A DNA stretch of 64,000 bases from Pieris napi (lineage: Eukaryota > Arthropoda > Insecta > Lepidoptera > Pieridae): assembly GCF_905475465.1 (NCBI RefSeq), contig NC_062250.1, forward strand, positions 4,548,501 to 4,612,500, in the 5' to 3' direction. This document shows positions 10,591 through 22,169 of the stretch, in pieces. Every line of letters begins with the position of its first letter. Within the stretch, counting starts at the first letter, position 1. Both the position numbers and the translations under genes were made by a program. The notes below the pieces were generated by a model, which saw only the letters and a list, made by a program, of their open reading frames with translations, did not search any database and had not been told where the DNA came from.

Positions 10591-12208
10591 GGGTACGATT
10601 TGCCTACACACGAGGCGATGTAGGGAGCTCCCCAGCTCTTCCACAATTGCCTCTGATTTTAGCTTCGTGTGTAGACGGTTTTAAATAAATTTATGCAATG
10701 TTTTTTTAACTTTAAAATAAATGTCTCTTACACAGACCATTCATAATCACGTGACCTCTTGATTCCTTTTTCAAAAATTACCCAGATTAGAATGAAATGC
10801 TTGCCTACAAATGGCTCTACCACTATTCACAGCAATTCCCTTAAGGCTTTAAGGATAGCACTTACGTCATTAAGCTCACTGGAGTGACATTGCATAATAT
10901 GCTACTTGAATCGCACTAACTCAGCAAGACTTCGCGGCTCTAGATATCATCATTATGTTATACCGTTTAAAGAACACAAAGGCTGCAGCCATTACTTTGT
11001 GGGTCCGTAATGCGTGTAATCAGCTCCTGATTGGCTTGAATTAATCGTGCGCATGCGTGACCGCTACGAAGTCACTCCATGATACTGTATGATATACCGT
11101 CCGAGCTGCAAGAGAATTAAAAATAATGGCATAATTAAATGTTGCTTTGCTCTTGTATTTAAATGTACTGACAGCAAATACCAAGTTTCTTATGGATTGA
11201 TATGAATTCAGATTCAAATGAAAAGCTTTTGCTTATAAAATTGAGATTATATGCAAGCCAGACCCTTCATATTACTTTTCAAAACAAAACAATAAAAAAC
11301 CATAAATAAGTTTAAATTATTTATTTTGCTGACACTACTCGCAATTTTTTTCTTAACTATACTCATTTATTTTCTTCTGAAGCTTCATAACTCTTGCGAC
11401 GTTCGCCTTCAATTAGCAATGATATTGCTCGTTGCTGCTTGCTTGCAATTAAAGTGGTTTTGTATTAAACGCTCCAAATATGCGTGTGTAATAGACGATA
11501 TTAAATCATAAAAGTCGATCAACAACACTATTAAAGCTAAATACGGTAACATCGGGCTCCGTTAACACCGCTTAATGGCGGTAGTTAATTCAAATTCTAA
11601 TATTTTTAATATTCAACCCATTTGTGTTATAGCGGTAGGCGGGTGCGCATGATTCGTCACCGCTATTACATCGAGCTGCTGTGCGACCACCTTCGAAAGT
11701 TAGAACTAATCTGATATCTTGGCTATTAATATTTATGTCTTTTTAATCGTTGTACATTTATTATCGAATAGTTTTGCTAGTTAAGCAATTATTCAATAAC
11801 GCAACATGTATCGTCTTAAACATCTGCATATATTACTAAATTGCTTTTTACATCAAAATCTAGATACGTCAAAGATTAGCATAATTTCTGAGTATATTTT
11901 GTTAGTGTTCAATTCTACAATAATTGATTGTATTTTTGTAAGGCAACACTGTCTTGATAAGAGGAAGGTTCAAGGTTGTTCTGTGCTGTTATTGTGTGCT
12001 CTCGCCAATGTGTCACTAACTTTGTGCTTTTGTGATAATAAACATTTTCTTTATTTTGTACCACTGCTTAATTATTTAACCCTAATTTAATATATTTTAC
12101 AGCCCTCTGCTGCGTTCTGATGCCTGCATGACTGTTGGTAATGCACAGTTTAACAGCCGTAGATTTCTTCGTATCACCTCGACGTCCGTCGGTCCACAAC
12201 TGAGCGTT
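10591..12208. other. Non-coding stretch
   Basis: No gene is recognised. The 61- and 94-residue open frames at 11326-11511 and 11806-12090 are rich in hydrophobic codons from T-rich DNA and have no domain. GCGCATGCG at 11049-11057 resembles an NRF1/EWG site. Confidence 0.35.
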
Positions 12209-12327
12209 CTAAAATCATTCGTGAAGCAGTCATTTTATGATTTGGCATTCTGATAAGGAGGGAGCTTGTAGTTAATTGTTTATCAGAATGCCAAACCGTA
12301 ACATGACTGCTTTAGGACTGATTTGAG
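12209..12327 (+). ncRNA. Candidate microRNA precursor hairpin
   Basis: Two 33-nt arms, 12224-12256 and 12280-12312, pair with only two mismatches and one G-U wobble around a 23-nt loop. The loop-proximal 16 bp (TTTGGCATTCTGATAA with its complement) and the outer 10 bp (AAGCAGTCAT) are perfect. A looser basal stem of about 15 nt on each side (12209-12223 and 12313-12327) still pairs at most positions. These proportions match an animal pri-miRNA. I do not recognise either arm as a known mature miRNA. The minus strand would fold equally well, so the strand is arbitrary. The alternative is a small palindromic MITE, although no other copy is seen in the window. Confidence 0.45.
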
Positions 12328-12410
12328 CGCGACAGCCGCTGTAAAAACCGCTGTGTGAATTCGAAAAGTGAGTTACAGAATTGCAAGGCACCAGTGCCCA
12401 CTGAAAAATA

Positions 12411-12548
12411 TCCGAACCAATTCGACTAAGAGTCCTTCAAGAAAAGAGCATTTTTTCGCACTTGCCAGCAATAAGAGTGTCCATGGGCGGCAGCATTACT
12501 TAAAATCAGGTGAGCCTTTTGCCCGTTTGCCCCCTGTTATATAAAAAT
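12411..12548 (+). repeat. Short interspersed repeat, GGCCGGCAACGCAC family
   Basis: It contains CCGAACCAATTCGACTAAGA, TCCTTCAAGAAAAGAGC, GAGTGTCCATGGGCGGCAGC and GCCCGTTTGCCCCCTGTTAT. It starts about 80 bp after the hairpin. Confidence 0.65.
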
Positions 12549-12874
12549 ATATTTTAGACAGTTTGAACTCATTTGGGGCTAAGGGAATTAAAAAAGTTCT
12601 ACACCGATTCATTCTTTACGTAAATTGCTACTGTTCATGATTACCTACACTCTAAATTCGTTATGGGTTGCCTTACAGAATTACACTAACGACAATTATA
12701 ATCTACGATTAGTTCCACCTCATTCAGTAATAAAGACGTCGCGGTAAGATTTTATTATACTTTTACTATCACAAAAAGCGCCGAGAATTCTTCACCAAAT
12801 TGTTGACAATCTCATTACGTTTTTATATGGAAAAGGTTTTAGATTAGATTAATACCTACATAAATAAATAAAAC

Positions 12875-13168
12875 TAAAAATCTGTGGCGCTACAAACTCT
12901 TTAGGTCTTTGCCTCAGATATCTGAATCTGTTTCATGATCATTATTAGATCTAATAGGCATGTAGGTGATCAGCCTCCAGTGTCTGACACACGCCGTCGA
13001 CTTTTTGGGTCTAAGACATGTCGGTTTCCTCACGATGTTTTCCTTCACCGGTCGAGCGAATGTTAAATGCGCACATAGAAAGAAAGTCAATTGGTACACA
13101 GCCGGGGATAGAACCTAGGACGAGGTATGAGAATCGCACGCTGAAGCCACTGGGCCAACACTGCTCTT
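12875..13168 (-). repeat. tRNA-headed SINE, near full length
   Basis: On the minus strand the head starts near 13168 with GTTGGCCCAGTGGCTTCAGC (A box), followed by a B-box-like AGGTTCTATCCCCGG. The body carries the complement of CGGTTTCCTCACGATGTTTT. The tail reaches the complement of TCTGTGGCGCTAC and AAATAAATAAAAC-type A/T-rich sequence at ~12875. The open frame at 12914-13099 is just this repeat. Confidence 0.75.
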
Positions 13169-13417
13169 ACATATAATATATAATTATATATATCAAATAT
13201 AGATTCATAATTTTTTCTAAATCACCTTCAGGCTTTGTGAATTATGCACATGAGAAACCTGTATGAAATTGATTCATAGTGAAACATTATTTTTTCTGCT
13301 TGACGGACACTTATGGCTGATAATCATGGTAAAATAGTAGAAACACTCGCAGGAATAAATCTATCCCAAGTAATAGTTTTAAATTTTAAGAAAAGAATGA
13401 TATACATATATATATAA

Positions 13418-13850
13418 CTAGCTGGCGTGGCGAACATCGTACCGCCTAACAATCGATTCTTTATTTTTTTTAAATACTTATTCTTCTATTCGGGACACCG
13501 GTCTAGCTAAGATAAAAAAAAGAAAGTTGATAAGACAACAAATACATTATGTCAAAAAATAAACATTTACCTTCCCGGAACCCCTCCACTAACATTTGAA
13601 CTTTGTGATATGGTATTAAAGTTCAAATTGACTTTTAAGTATTATTACGTATATTATGTATGGGAATATAGAAAAGTGTTGTTTTTAGACTTTTTCACTC
13701 AATTTTTTTAATTTTTCTCTCCGTAAGAACCATCCTCGTACTTCAAAGAATATTATAAAAAAAGAATTGGCCAAATCGGTCAAGCCGTTTTCATGTTATG
13801 TCGTGACAACGGAAAACGGGTTTCATTTTTATATATATATATTAATGAGG
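13418..13850 (+). repeat. Interspersed repeat, CTAGCTGGCGTGGCGAAC family
   Basis: It begins AACTAGCTGGCGTGGCGAAC, later contains GGCCAAATCGGTCAAGCCGT, and ends in a TATATATATA stretch. The organisation parallels the CCCGGCAAACGTT family: the same CTAGCTG start, a late AATCGGTC-AGCCGTTT motif and a TA-rich end. Confidence 0.55.
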
Positions 13851-13869
13851 TAATATTGAGGTAAGGACA

Positions 13870-14120
13870 GTTTTTCATGTAGGTATGTTTGTTTGTTTTT
13901 TGTTCATGTTTAGAATATATTTTTTTTAATAACTATATGTTATATGTATTTTTTCACTTCTTGCCTACCTGATCTAATTTAATACATTTTTTTTCTTTTC
14001 TCACAGTGGTTGCCTGGAAAAGATCGCTCGAAAGCGATAAGGCCGCCAGTTGCCCTCCTTTTCATTTAATTATGTTCAATTTTTATATTGTAATGCAACG
14101 AAGTGTTAATAAATAAATAA
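13870..14120 (+). repeat. LINE 3' tail, GATCGCTCGAAAGCGATAAG family
   Basis: It contains CACTTCTTGCCTACCTGATC, CACAGTGGTTGCCTGG and GATCGCTCGAAAGCGATAAG, then GGCCGCCAGTTGCC, and ends in AATAAATAAATAA. A second copy is at 54965-55255. The GCTCGAAAGCGAT part forms a small hairpin. This is probably the 3'UTR end of a truncated non-LTR element. Confidence 0.65.
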
Positions 14121-17100
14121 ATTACTCTTTCCCGGTACTACAGACCTACTCATTGATTCTACAAACTAAAGCTTTAGCTCAGTGGTAAAGCAAAACGTGC
14201 CACGTGTCGTGGGATATGACGCCGCTGCAGTACTAAATTACCTTTTTCCTTGTGTTGTTTGTTACGTCATTATAGTTCGACAGTAACTTGATACTTATTA
14301 TGAAATAATTTAGGGTATATATACCTCTCGAACCTAATTCGCTGTTTTGCTGATGATGATTTTGTTTTTTTTTTCTGCTTTAAGTGCCAACAATTTTTTT
14401 TATTGTGTGCTTGTATTATCTTGTATATGTTTTATTTTTTACTTTTTTATGAAACTTATTTTTACTTTAATTGTCACACATTTTAGATGTAAGATTTTGT
14501 AAAATAATTAGTAGATTTAGTACTATGTGTGATGTTTTAAGCTTAATAACTAAATGTATTTTGTGGACTCGTAGTAAATATGAATTATTTTAGTTCGCAT
14601 ACCACGCCGGTTTTTCCGCACTGACTCATTTTAGTTGTCACTGAATCAAAATACTGCTTTTATGCATGCCCATTCTGAATATAAAATTACTTGTAATGAA
14701 TTTTAAACAATTCTAGTATACTGTTTCATTGGTTGCGTGAGATGTAGTCGTAAATTAGATTTCTTTTATGCATAAATGTGAATCAGCACAAATCTTCACC
14801 GGAACCACGCAGTTACTCGCTTTTACCCAATTATTAGGTATAGGCTAAACAACCCTTTAGGGTTTTTTATCACTATGTAACTTTTGTTTCGGCTTGTGGT
14901 TCTGGAGATCGTGTTTTTCAACAAATTTTTCATGAGCATAGTTTTGGTTATTGAAAAGAGTAATCTAGGTATGTATACCAACAGATGTTTTTTTAATTTT
15001 GTCAATTTCATTCAAAAAAAATTTAATGGGAATCAAATTTGCTGCTTTTAATTTTTGCTAATAAAAAAATATTTTAATACACTAGATTTTTTCGTTAATT
15101 ACTTACCTTAATATAATTCAAAAGATAATGACATAGTAAATTAATCTAAGCTATATATAATACTTAGTTTTTTGTATTATAAAAAAAAATTAAGAATAAT
15201 AATAAGTCACGCTATAATTTGCTACAAAGGAAATCGATGGTAAAATTATCTCCAATTACTTATAATATTCTACAGTCTAGCAATTTTTGACTCGTGCTTT
15301 ACCTTGATTTGTGCATTGGAACAGAAAATTGTGGTCAATTTTATGCGGTTTCGATCTTAAAACGTTGACCTGATGATTTTGATTGATTTAATGTCAATGA
15401 CTTTAGTTCCATGAACAGTATGCAGCATTATTATTCTCGTAAGTACTAGATTATGTCTGCGATCTGTATAGCGACTAAAAAACTTAATTTTACTAATTAC
15501 TATTGCTTTGAATCCTAAAAAAATCCTAAGTTTAAATGAGTACTAGTACCTATTAGTAGTCTAAAAGTATAAGTATTTCAAAGGTTAAGTGTGTATAACA
15601 AAGAAAGTTAAGTAAGTTAGAATAACGATGAAAAAGCTTTGCCCATCCAAAGCCCATACAAATTTACTACACTATACGAACACATTTTAAACAAATTATG
15701 AAGGTATGCTACATATTGATGGCAACAAATTAGTATAACTCTGATATTTTAGTAATTTCTGTTACATCGGTTCATTAGCGGCGTATAAATGAGCTCTGAT
15801 TCTATGATTATAAAGCTATTTGTATAACGATAGCCATTAATACAATTGGAATATTAAATCCATCAGATGTCAGCGGTTTCTTTACATGGTTGCGTTATTA
15901 CGAAATTACTAACTGTACTTCCTGTTTATGCGTTAGTGTAATCGAAGATTTTATCGAAACACCGGGTTTTGTGGCATAATAACCGATCGCTGATACATTA
16001 GCGTTGTACGCTCCTTAAAAGGTAGTATGGTATTGAGTAGGCTGATATTAGCGAATTTTGGAAATCAGAAGCGTGGAAATTACGCGGATGCTGCGTGCTA
16101 ACGTTCGATTGTATGTAATTACCCAAAAGCGTGTATGACACGATTTAAAATAAGTGTCGGTTGCCGGAAATCGGTCGTTCACCTAAAATAATTTTAATAT
16201 GATTTCTTATGTTAATTAATTTTATTTAAAAGCGGACAGAAGATCCAACGCGACATTATCGGACCACCGGAGACGTGGTTTTTTGACCGAACCTTCATTA
16301 GAGCGAAACAAGTGACTGACGTACCGGACAAGGCTTTTATTGCGTCCTCCAAGATTAGTTTATAGTCATCTTTTAATTAGATTACAAATTAGAGAAAACA
16401 GATCATTTCAATTTCGATTAATTAAATACTATTAAGACTTAGATAAGAATGGGTAGTAAACGTTTTATGTTACGTATTAACATTATATCAGATTTTTAAT
16501 GAGGAGAAGCGCTAAATTTTATTTTGTCTCAATTCTTCAGTAGATTTATTTACTTAACATACAAATATTATCAATCTTCGATATCTTTAATAAAATTATT
16601 ATCTTAAATTACATTAAAAATATAAGAATCCTTTCTTTCACATCGATATAATCAGCATAAAATTTTGCTTTGTTGTTTAAACCATTCATTATTATTAATA
16701 AGTTATTTAATTACCTACATTAAAATTTTGTATAGATTTTACAGTTAAGTTAACAACGAGTAGAGTATTTTATGCGGTCAAACTATTATCATTATTTATT
16801 TTATTATTATTATTTTAGATATTATATTTTAAGGCTAGACATTTTTTATTAATGTATTAATTGTGTTCTTTTAATTAAAGCATATATTATATAGTCATAA
16901 TTTTTGTTATGTTCTATTTTGTTTATACATATAGGTAATTGAAACTTCGATATTTAATGGTCAAACGTTTAGTAATTTAAGACGCTCATATGAAGTTGCT
17001 TTTAACTAATTATTACTAATAGTATAAAACAACACAGAGATTTGTATATTTGTAACGAATAAACTTAAATCTACTGAAGCCATTTAAAAAAATCCTTCTC

Positions 17101-17278
17101 CATTAGAATGCATGATCCCTGAGTAACACAAACTACGTATATTTATTTCTATTTTGTTTAAGTGAAACGACTTTATATGAATTAAATGTATACAATAATT
17201 ATGGCTAATAAGTAATATTATAATGACTTCATTTCATACAATAATAGTACATAGCTTAAACTAAGATAATGTTCACTA
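14121..17278. other. AT-rich non-coding stretch
   Basis: No gene is recognised. A tRNA-like A box (TTTAGCTCAGTGGTAAAGC, ~14171-14189) has no B box downstream, so it is not called as a tRNA. The rest is AT-rich single-copy-looking DNA. Confidence 0.4.
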
Positions 17279-17747
17279 ACGCCCGAACCCAATAACATAT
17301 CTCAATCCATAATCCTCCATCTGAGATAGTAATCTTGTAATAAATCTTGTAACAAGTGTGCCAATAACCAATCGACGGATTGTAATAGCCATCTGTCGAT
17401 ACAAGCTATCCATGGGAGGTCATATCGGTGTCTGTGGATAGATCTTTGTATGAAAATGACAGTTGACGAAAGCTCGATTTCAACAGTATTTTAGTATTAC
17501 ACCAGTTTTTTAAATAATTAAAAAAACTATTTGTTATGTTTTAAACATACTTATTATTTTGATTATCAAATATGAGTGAAAACTCGGTAAAATGGAACGA
17601 CAAAGAGCATTTTATCCGTCGCCAAAAATGGATTGTCTTCGTAGGGTTTAGGTAATGGGATGCAGATAGGAGATCGATCGACTGTCACGGTCTGATCTCA
17701 GATTGTTTTCAATCTGAGATTGTGGATTAAAAAGTGGGTTCAGGCGT
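17279..17747. mobile_element. Non-autonomous inverted-repeat element (MITE), 469 bp
   Basis: The left end reads ACGCCCGAACCCA (17279-17291). The right end, read inverted from 17747, is ACGCCTGAACCCA. Further in, both ends carry AATCCATAATC/AATCCACAATC and then ATCTGAGAT, so imperfect pairing continues for ~50-60 bp. There is no coding content. No clear target duplication was found. The superfamily is unknown. Confidence 0.5.
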
Positions 17748-20222
17748 AGGTGCGTGTTCTATATTTTTGCACTATGATAGTGTATTTCACTGGCACTAAT
17801 ATAACAAATATTTTGGATATAACAGAATCATATATTCATTCCATATTTGATAACTTACACAAACTATACGTAACGTACATGTATAAGGTTCATACAGAGT
17901 TCATACTGTAAATAATCTGATCTACTTTAATAAAGTTATAAGATGACAACCTTAGATAATGTCTTATGTATAAAGTAATTTAATTTGGTTCATGTATGGG
18001 CAATCACTGTGACAGCTGCTATTGTATGTGATATTGAATTAACGTTATTGTAGCTTCGGTATACTTTAATCTGGATCGTATTATGTTAGGTCAGTTCGTA
18101 TCGCTATCACCAATGGAACGTAATTTCTTCCGTTATCTATATTTACTCATACCACCTGGACGGGTCAGTGACCTAATCATTGTTTGAGACACAACTGCCA
18201 AAATCGTTTCTAGTGTATATTGTTTTGATTATTCCGCAATTCAATTGTTTTTAAGAAATTTCAAACGAGTTTTGTGTACTTTTTTTTTGTGTTGCCACCT
18301 TCTGTTAATTGATCTAATGATTGAGTCAAATGATTGGAATTTGCAGCGAATAGGTCCGATATCATAATTACTATTTTAGATTTGCCAAACATTTGTGACA
18401 ATGTAAAGTAATGGCTGCAATCGTCAACCAATCAACGAAATAATCGATGTCTATTCGTAACCACAAGGATCGTCTTACGAAATCTATGAATATACTTGAT
18501 TATTATGGCATCAGCTCTGACTTCCATAACTAGCCTGATATGATATATATGTATATATATACTAGTATCAATCGCTTATACTGTGAATAAATAAGGCGCA
18601 ACTTACATATATAAAAATAAATTACTTATCGTGTAGTACATTTAATTCTGTTGGTAATAATACCTATCAATATAAATAATAAATATTATTATTTAATAGT
18701 ACCTTCAGACCATTTTAAAGTCATTTAAATATTTTTAAAATAGGAATTTTTATTTTCATGCAATGAAGGAAAAAGCCAACTATAAAAATTCAAGCCAACT
18801 ATGATTATCTAATTCACCTGAAGAGGTATCTTTTGTTTTTATAAACGAGGTGGAAATGCATTTGCGCATACTTCCAAAAGTTGTAGGGGTATTTGGGCCT
18901 CAACCCACACCAGATAACACAACCTACCTCGGATAATTCCTGTATGGCCGCGTTAGAGAGGCTTCGGGGTTACTCTCGCATTCTACACCTAAAGAGGTAT
19001 CTAGGTCCTAAAATATAAAACCTTTTTCCTTGTTTATTTAATAATATTCCATCCCTCACTGTTATACCTGATCCTGGCAATCCGCACGAGTTTATGTGGT
19101 TTAATTCGATCTATAGCGGTTCGATCGGCCCTAATTATTTGAATAATGCGACACGAATCCCTTTGAGCAAAGCCGATAAGTTGCGTGAGGGTATATTAAA
19201 GATATTGATAAGATTATTCGTTGGTTTATTTCTTTTACTAGAATATTTTGCTACTAATAGTAAGGGCAGGCTAATAAAAACGATTTCAATTTTCAACGTA
19301 AGAAAAATTTATGCAAACGGCAAATTAAAAAAAATATACCGTCACCCGAAGTGTTAGGTTCGGTTACCGGCGAAAGTTACTTGTTTTAACATTTGGTCAC
19401 GCTAAGTGCGATGCATTTTTATGCTTAATATAAAGTTTTTTTTTGTATATTTATCATGACAGAAAGCTTAAACTATTGTCTTTAATTAAGTATTACATAT
19501 TGAAATAAACAATGGTAATGTAATAAATTCTTTAACAGATATTATTAATTTATATTATCACGCCTTTTCCTGAAGGGGCAGAGACTACAGATCTCCAGTA
19601 GCTACGGTCCCCACATTCTCGCTTCACTTTCGTGACATTCATCATGCATGTTTATCGGTTATGGGTACTTTTAACTTGTTAACTGCTTCTCATTCATGCG
19701 TTCTACATGGCCAAACCACCAAGTGTTATATAAATAGGTATGTTATTTGACCTTTTAAATCGACCCACTGTTAGCATCATTGACATATTTCTTAGAAGCA
19801 AGGAAATTCTTGCCCGCAAAAAAAGCTATAAAAATTCGTAAGTTCGGCAATATCGGTAATTAAGTTAGGGTTTTAGGGATGCTGTCATGTTAACGTTCCC
19901 TTAAGGAGCAGAATGTCCAAAGTTATTCAAAGTATGTTAGACCACTACCTGCACCCATCCCAATTCATTAACGGTCATTAATGACATTTATTACGGCTCG
20001 ATAATTTAATGTGGGATTCGATTAATTAAATGGAGCAAGGTCAATGATCAAATGACAAAACTCCGCAGAATCTCTAATAACCGTATTGTGTTTCTTTAAT
20101 AGTAAAAAAATTAACGAAAAAGTTGACGAAAAAATCGCTGACTTCGTTAAAATCTTTAACTGAAATTCTTAAATTATATACGAAATAAATTTGGTATATT
20201 TGTATTTGCACGCAACCCTCAT
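17748..20222. other. AT-rich non-coding stretch with a possible repeat fragment
   Basis: No gene is recognised. Around 19562-19650 the sequence CCTTTTCCTGAAGGGGCAGA and ACTACAGATCTCCAGTAGC resembles a common lepidopteran repeat from memory, at low confidence. The 87-residue frame at 19094-19357 has no visible domain. Confidence 0.35.
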
Positions 20223-20325
20223 GTTGTAAAGGCCGGCAACGCACTTGCGAGTCCTCTGGAAATGTTAGTGTCTATGGGCGGCGGCATTAACACCAGGTGG
20301 ACCCGTTTGCTCCTTGTTACATTAA
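20223..20325 (+). repeat. Short interspersed repeat fragment, GGCCGGCAACGCAC family
   Basis: It contains AAAGGCCGGCAACGCACTTG, AGTGTCTATGGGCGGCGGC and CACCAGGTGGACCCGTTTGC. It lacks the 5' CAAGAAAAGAGCG part. Confidence 0.6.
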
Positions 20326-20644
20326 ATCGAATTTAATTACCCTCTTAAAGACCGGAGACTTAGATTTGCGGTTAAATTAGGTTCGTTACTAAAAAAAGTA
20401 TTTGTTGTTCGATAATAGTTTTAAATATTTATTTCTATTAAAATTAAAAACAAACAAAAGAAGTAAGAAATTTGCAAATATACGTTTGTTACGTTCAGTA
20501 CGTACCTACTAGTAAAGTTTGTTTAACGTACACATCCCGAATATATTTTTCTATTATAAAAAAATAAAGTAAGCCTTTATAGCAGAAACTACGCAATATT
20601 TTATTTTTGATACATTATTTACTACTACATATTACTTATCAGCA

Positions 20645-20765
20645 TGTCTCTCGAAAAATACCTCCTCCAACTGTCGCCATGTTGATCTGTCCTTCTTTTA
20701 TGTACCTCTTCTACCACAGCTACCCTTCTTTTGTCATCCTCCCAACGTCTCACCTGAAATAAATC
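20645..20765 (-). pseudogene. LINE reverse-transcriptase C-terminal relic, frameshifted
   Basis: The minus strand encodes VRRWEDDKRRVAV in one frame and, after a frameshift, KDRSTWRQLEEVFFERHADK in another. The pattern R-x-x-W-x-D-D followed by D-R-x-x-W-R-x-L-E-E is the usual C-terminal end of endonuclease/reverse-transcriptase polyproteins of insect LINEs. Only ~40 codons survive. It is not related by sequence to the intact LINE that starts 1.4 kb downstream, whose equivalent end is RRRWQNVVKRI. Confidence 0.6.
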
Positions 20766-21483
20766 AAGATATATTTGTATCAAATGATGTCACCATCTTA
20801 ACAAGAACATCTCATTTTAGATACTTAATTTACTTGTACCTAACTTTAGTTGTGAAGCGTGTAAAAACCGGATAAAAACTCGATACAGAATTGGAACAAA
20901 ACACACACATCAAGCCAGAATGTCTATATCAGTAAACTCAAAGCAATCGTCTATAGAGTTTAACTAATTGCATTATTCATGCGATCTACAAAGCTGGAAT
21001 TTGTGTTTTTCCATCCAGTTTTAGTGGCACTTGAACTTGTTCATGATTTAAAAATAACTGCGCGTTGTGACGCCAGAATTGGGTCATACGCTTTATGGTT
21101 GCGACTGTACACTTTCAAGGTCATCGCTCTATTGGAGTAAATTGGTTTCATGTTTGTTTTCGATAAGGTTTACAGAAAAAAACGTTCTTAATTTAAAAAT
21201 TCAAAAGAATCTTGTTTAAATTGGTTAAAATTATAATAATAAATAATCTTTATTTCTTTTCTCACATATACATACAAGGTTATTATGATTCAACTAAGAT
21301 GATAACATTTGGAAGTGTGTGTGAGAGACTGGTCTCTGTAACAGGAGACCTGAGTGACAGATAGCCAGCCTCTCCACCACCGGACCGGAACACGTACAAT
21401 CAGGTCATTGTCATAAGATACAATAGAGGAAAATAAGTAAGTGCTAAAAGAAACATTGCAAACGGAGTCGTAAAAATAAATTG

Positions 21484-21540
21484 GTGTGTGTGTGTGTGTG
21501 TCGCTGTGTGTGTGCGTGTGTGTGTGTGTGTGTGTGTGGG
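21484..21540 (+). repeat. (GT)n microsatellite
   Basis: About 57 bp of TG dinucleotides with a few interruptions (TCGC and GCG). Confidence 0.9.
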
Positions 21541-21849
21541 TGAGTGGCTACTATGTATTTGTATCCGTAAATATAATATAAAATAGTATAATTAAAACAC
21601 TCAAAAAGCAACTCGTATTGAACAACAATTTTCTTGATATTTTTTGTTTATAGACAAATGATTTCTGTATAATGTAGATAAAACATAATAAGCTTAAGTG
21701 ACCATTGGGATAATGTAGTTCGTGTTATACAAAAGTTTACACCATAAATGCAACATATATGTATATTAAATATTATAAACAAACCTAAATATTTTCGTAA
21801 ACTAAGTAAATAAAACCCAAGTTCTAAAATTACAGCGAACCCAAGTTAA

Positions 21850-22040
21850 TTACATGCGCATTTCGAAAAGCAATCGGTTCTGCGCAAGCGGTCAGCGCTC
21901 AGCAGCTGCGAAGCTTGCGCGCGCCCGTCGCGTGCCGGCTACGCACGAGCGGAGCCGAGCGATTGCCGAACGATTCCGAATTCAAAGCTCGCGCGCGGCG
22001 TGCAGCTTATTGCCAGCCTTCATACTTCGTGGACTTACTG
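21850..22040. promoter_or_regulatory. CpG-rich patch, possible promoter or 5' exon
   Basis: This ~190-bp stretch is strikingly GC- and CpG-rich (repeated GCGCGC, CGTCGCG and GCGAGC-like words) inside AT-rich flanks. An 82-residue frame (21854-22102, +) starts with ATG but encodes a low-complexity R/A/S-rich peptide with no domain. After the patch, GGAG/GTATTT at about 22041-22050 could be a weak plus-strand donor, and GTAAGT is present on the minus strand at about 22034-22039. A transcription start or untranslated exon is plausible. The direction is unknown. Confidence 0.3.
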
Positions 22041-22160
22041 GAGGTATTTGCAATATGCAATACAGTGATATCAGATTAGGCTTTGTAATATATAAAAAAT
22101 AATAATCTATAGATTGAACTATATATTTTTTTAATTACGACTTTATAATAACCTAAGTAT

Positions 22161-22169
22161 AGATGGACA
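22161..22169 (+). repeat. Candidate 5' target site duplication of the LINE
   Basis: AGATGGACA here is repeated exactly at 25439-25447, directly after the GAAGAAGAAG tail of the element. Part of the match (AG) could belong to the tail, which leaves at least 7 bp. Confidence 0.55.

Noticed and set aside
14168..14225. Possible tRNA gene (TTTAGCTCAGTGGTAAAGC)
   Set aside because: The A-box-like part is good, but no GGTTCRANTCC B box or acceptor stem closure follows.
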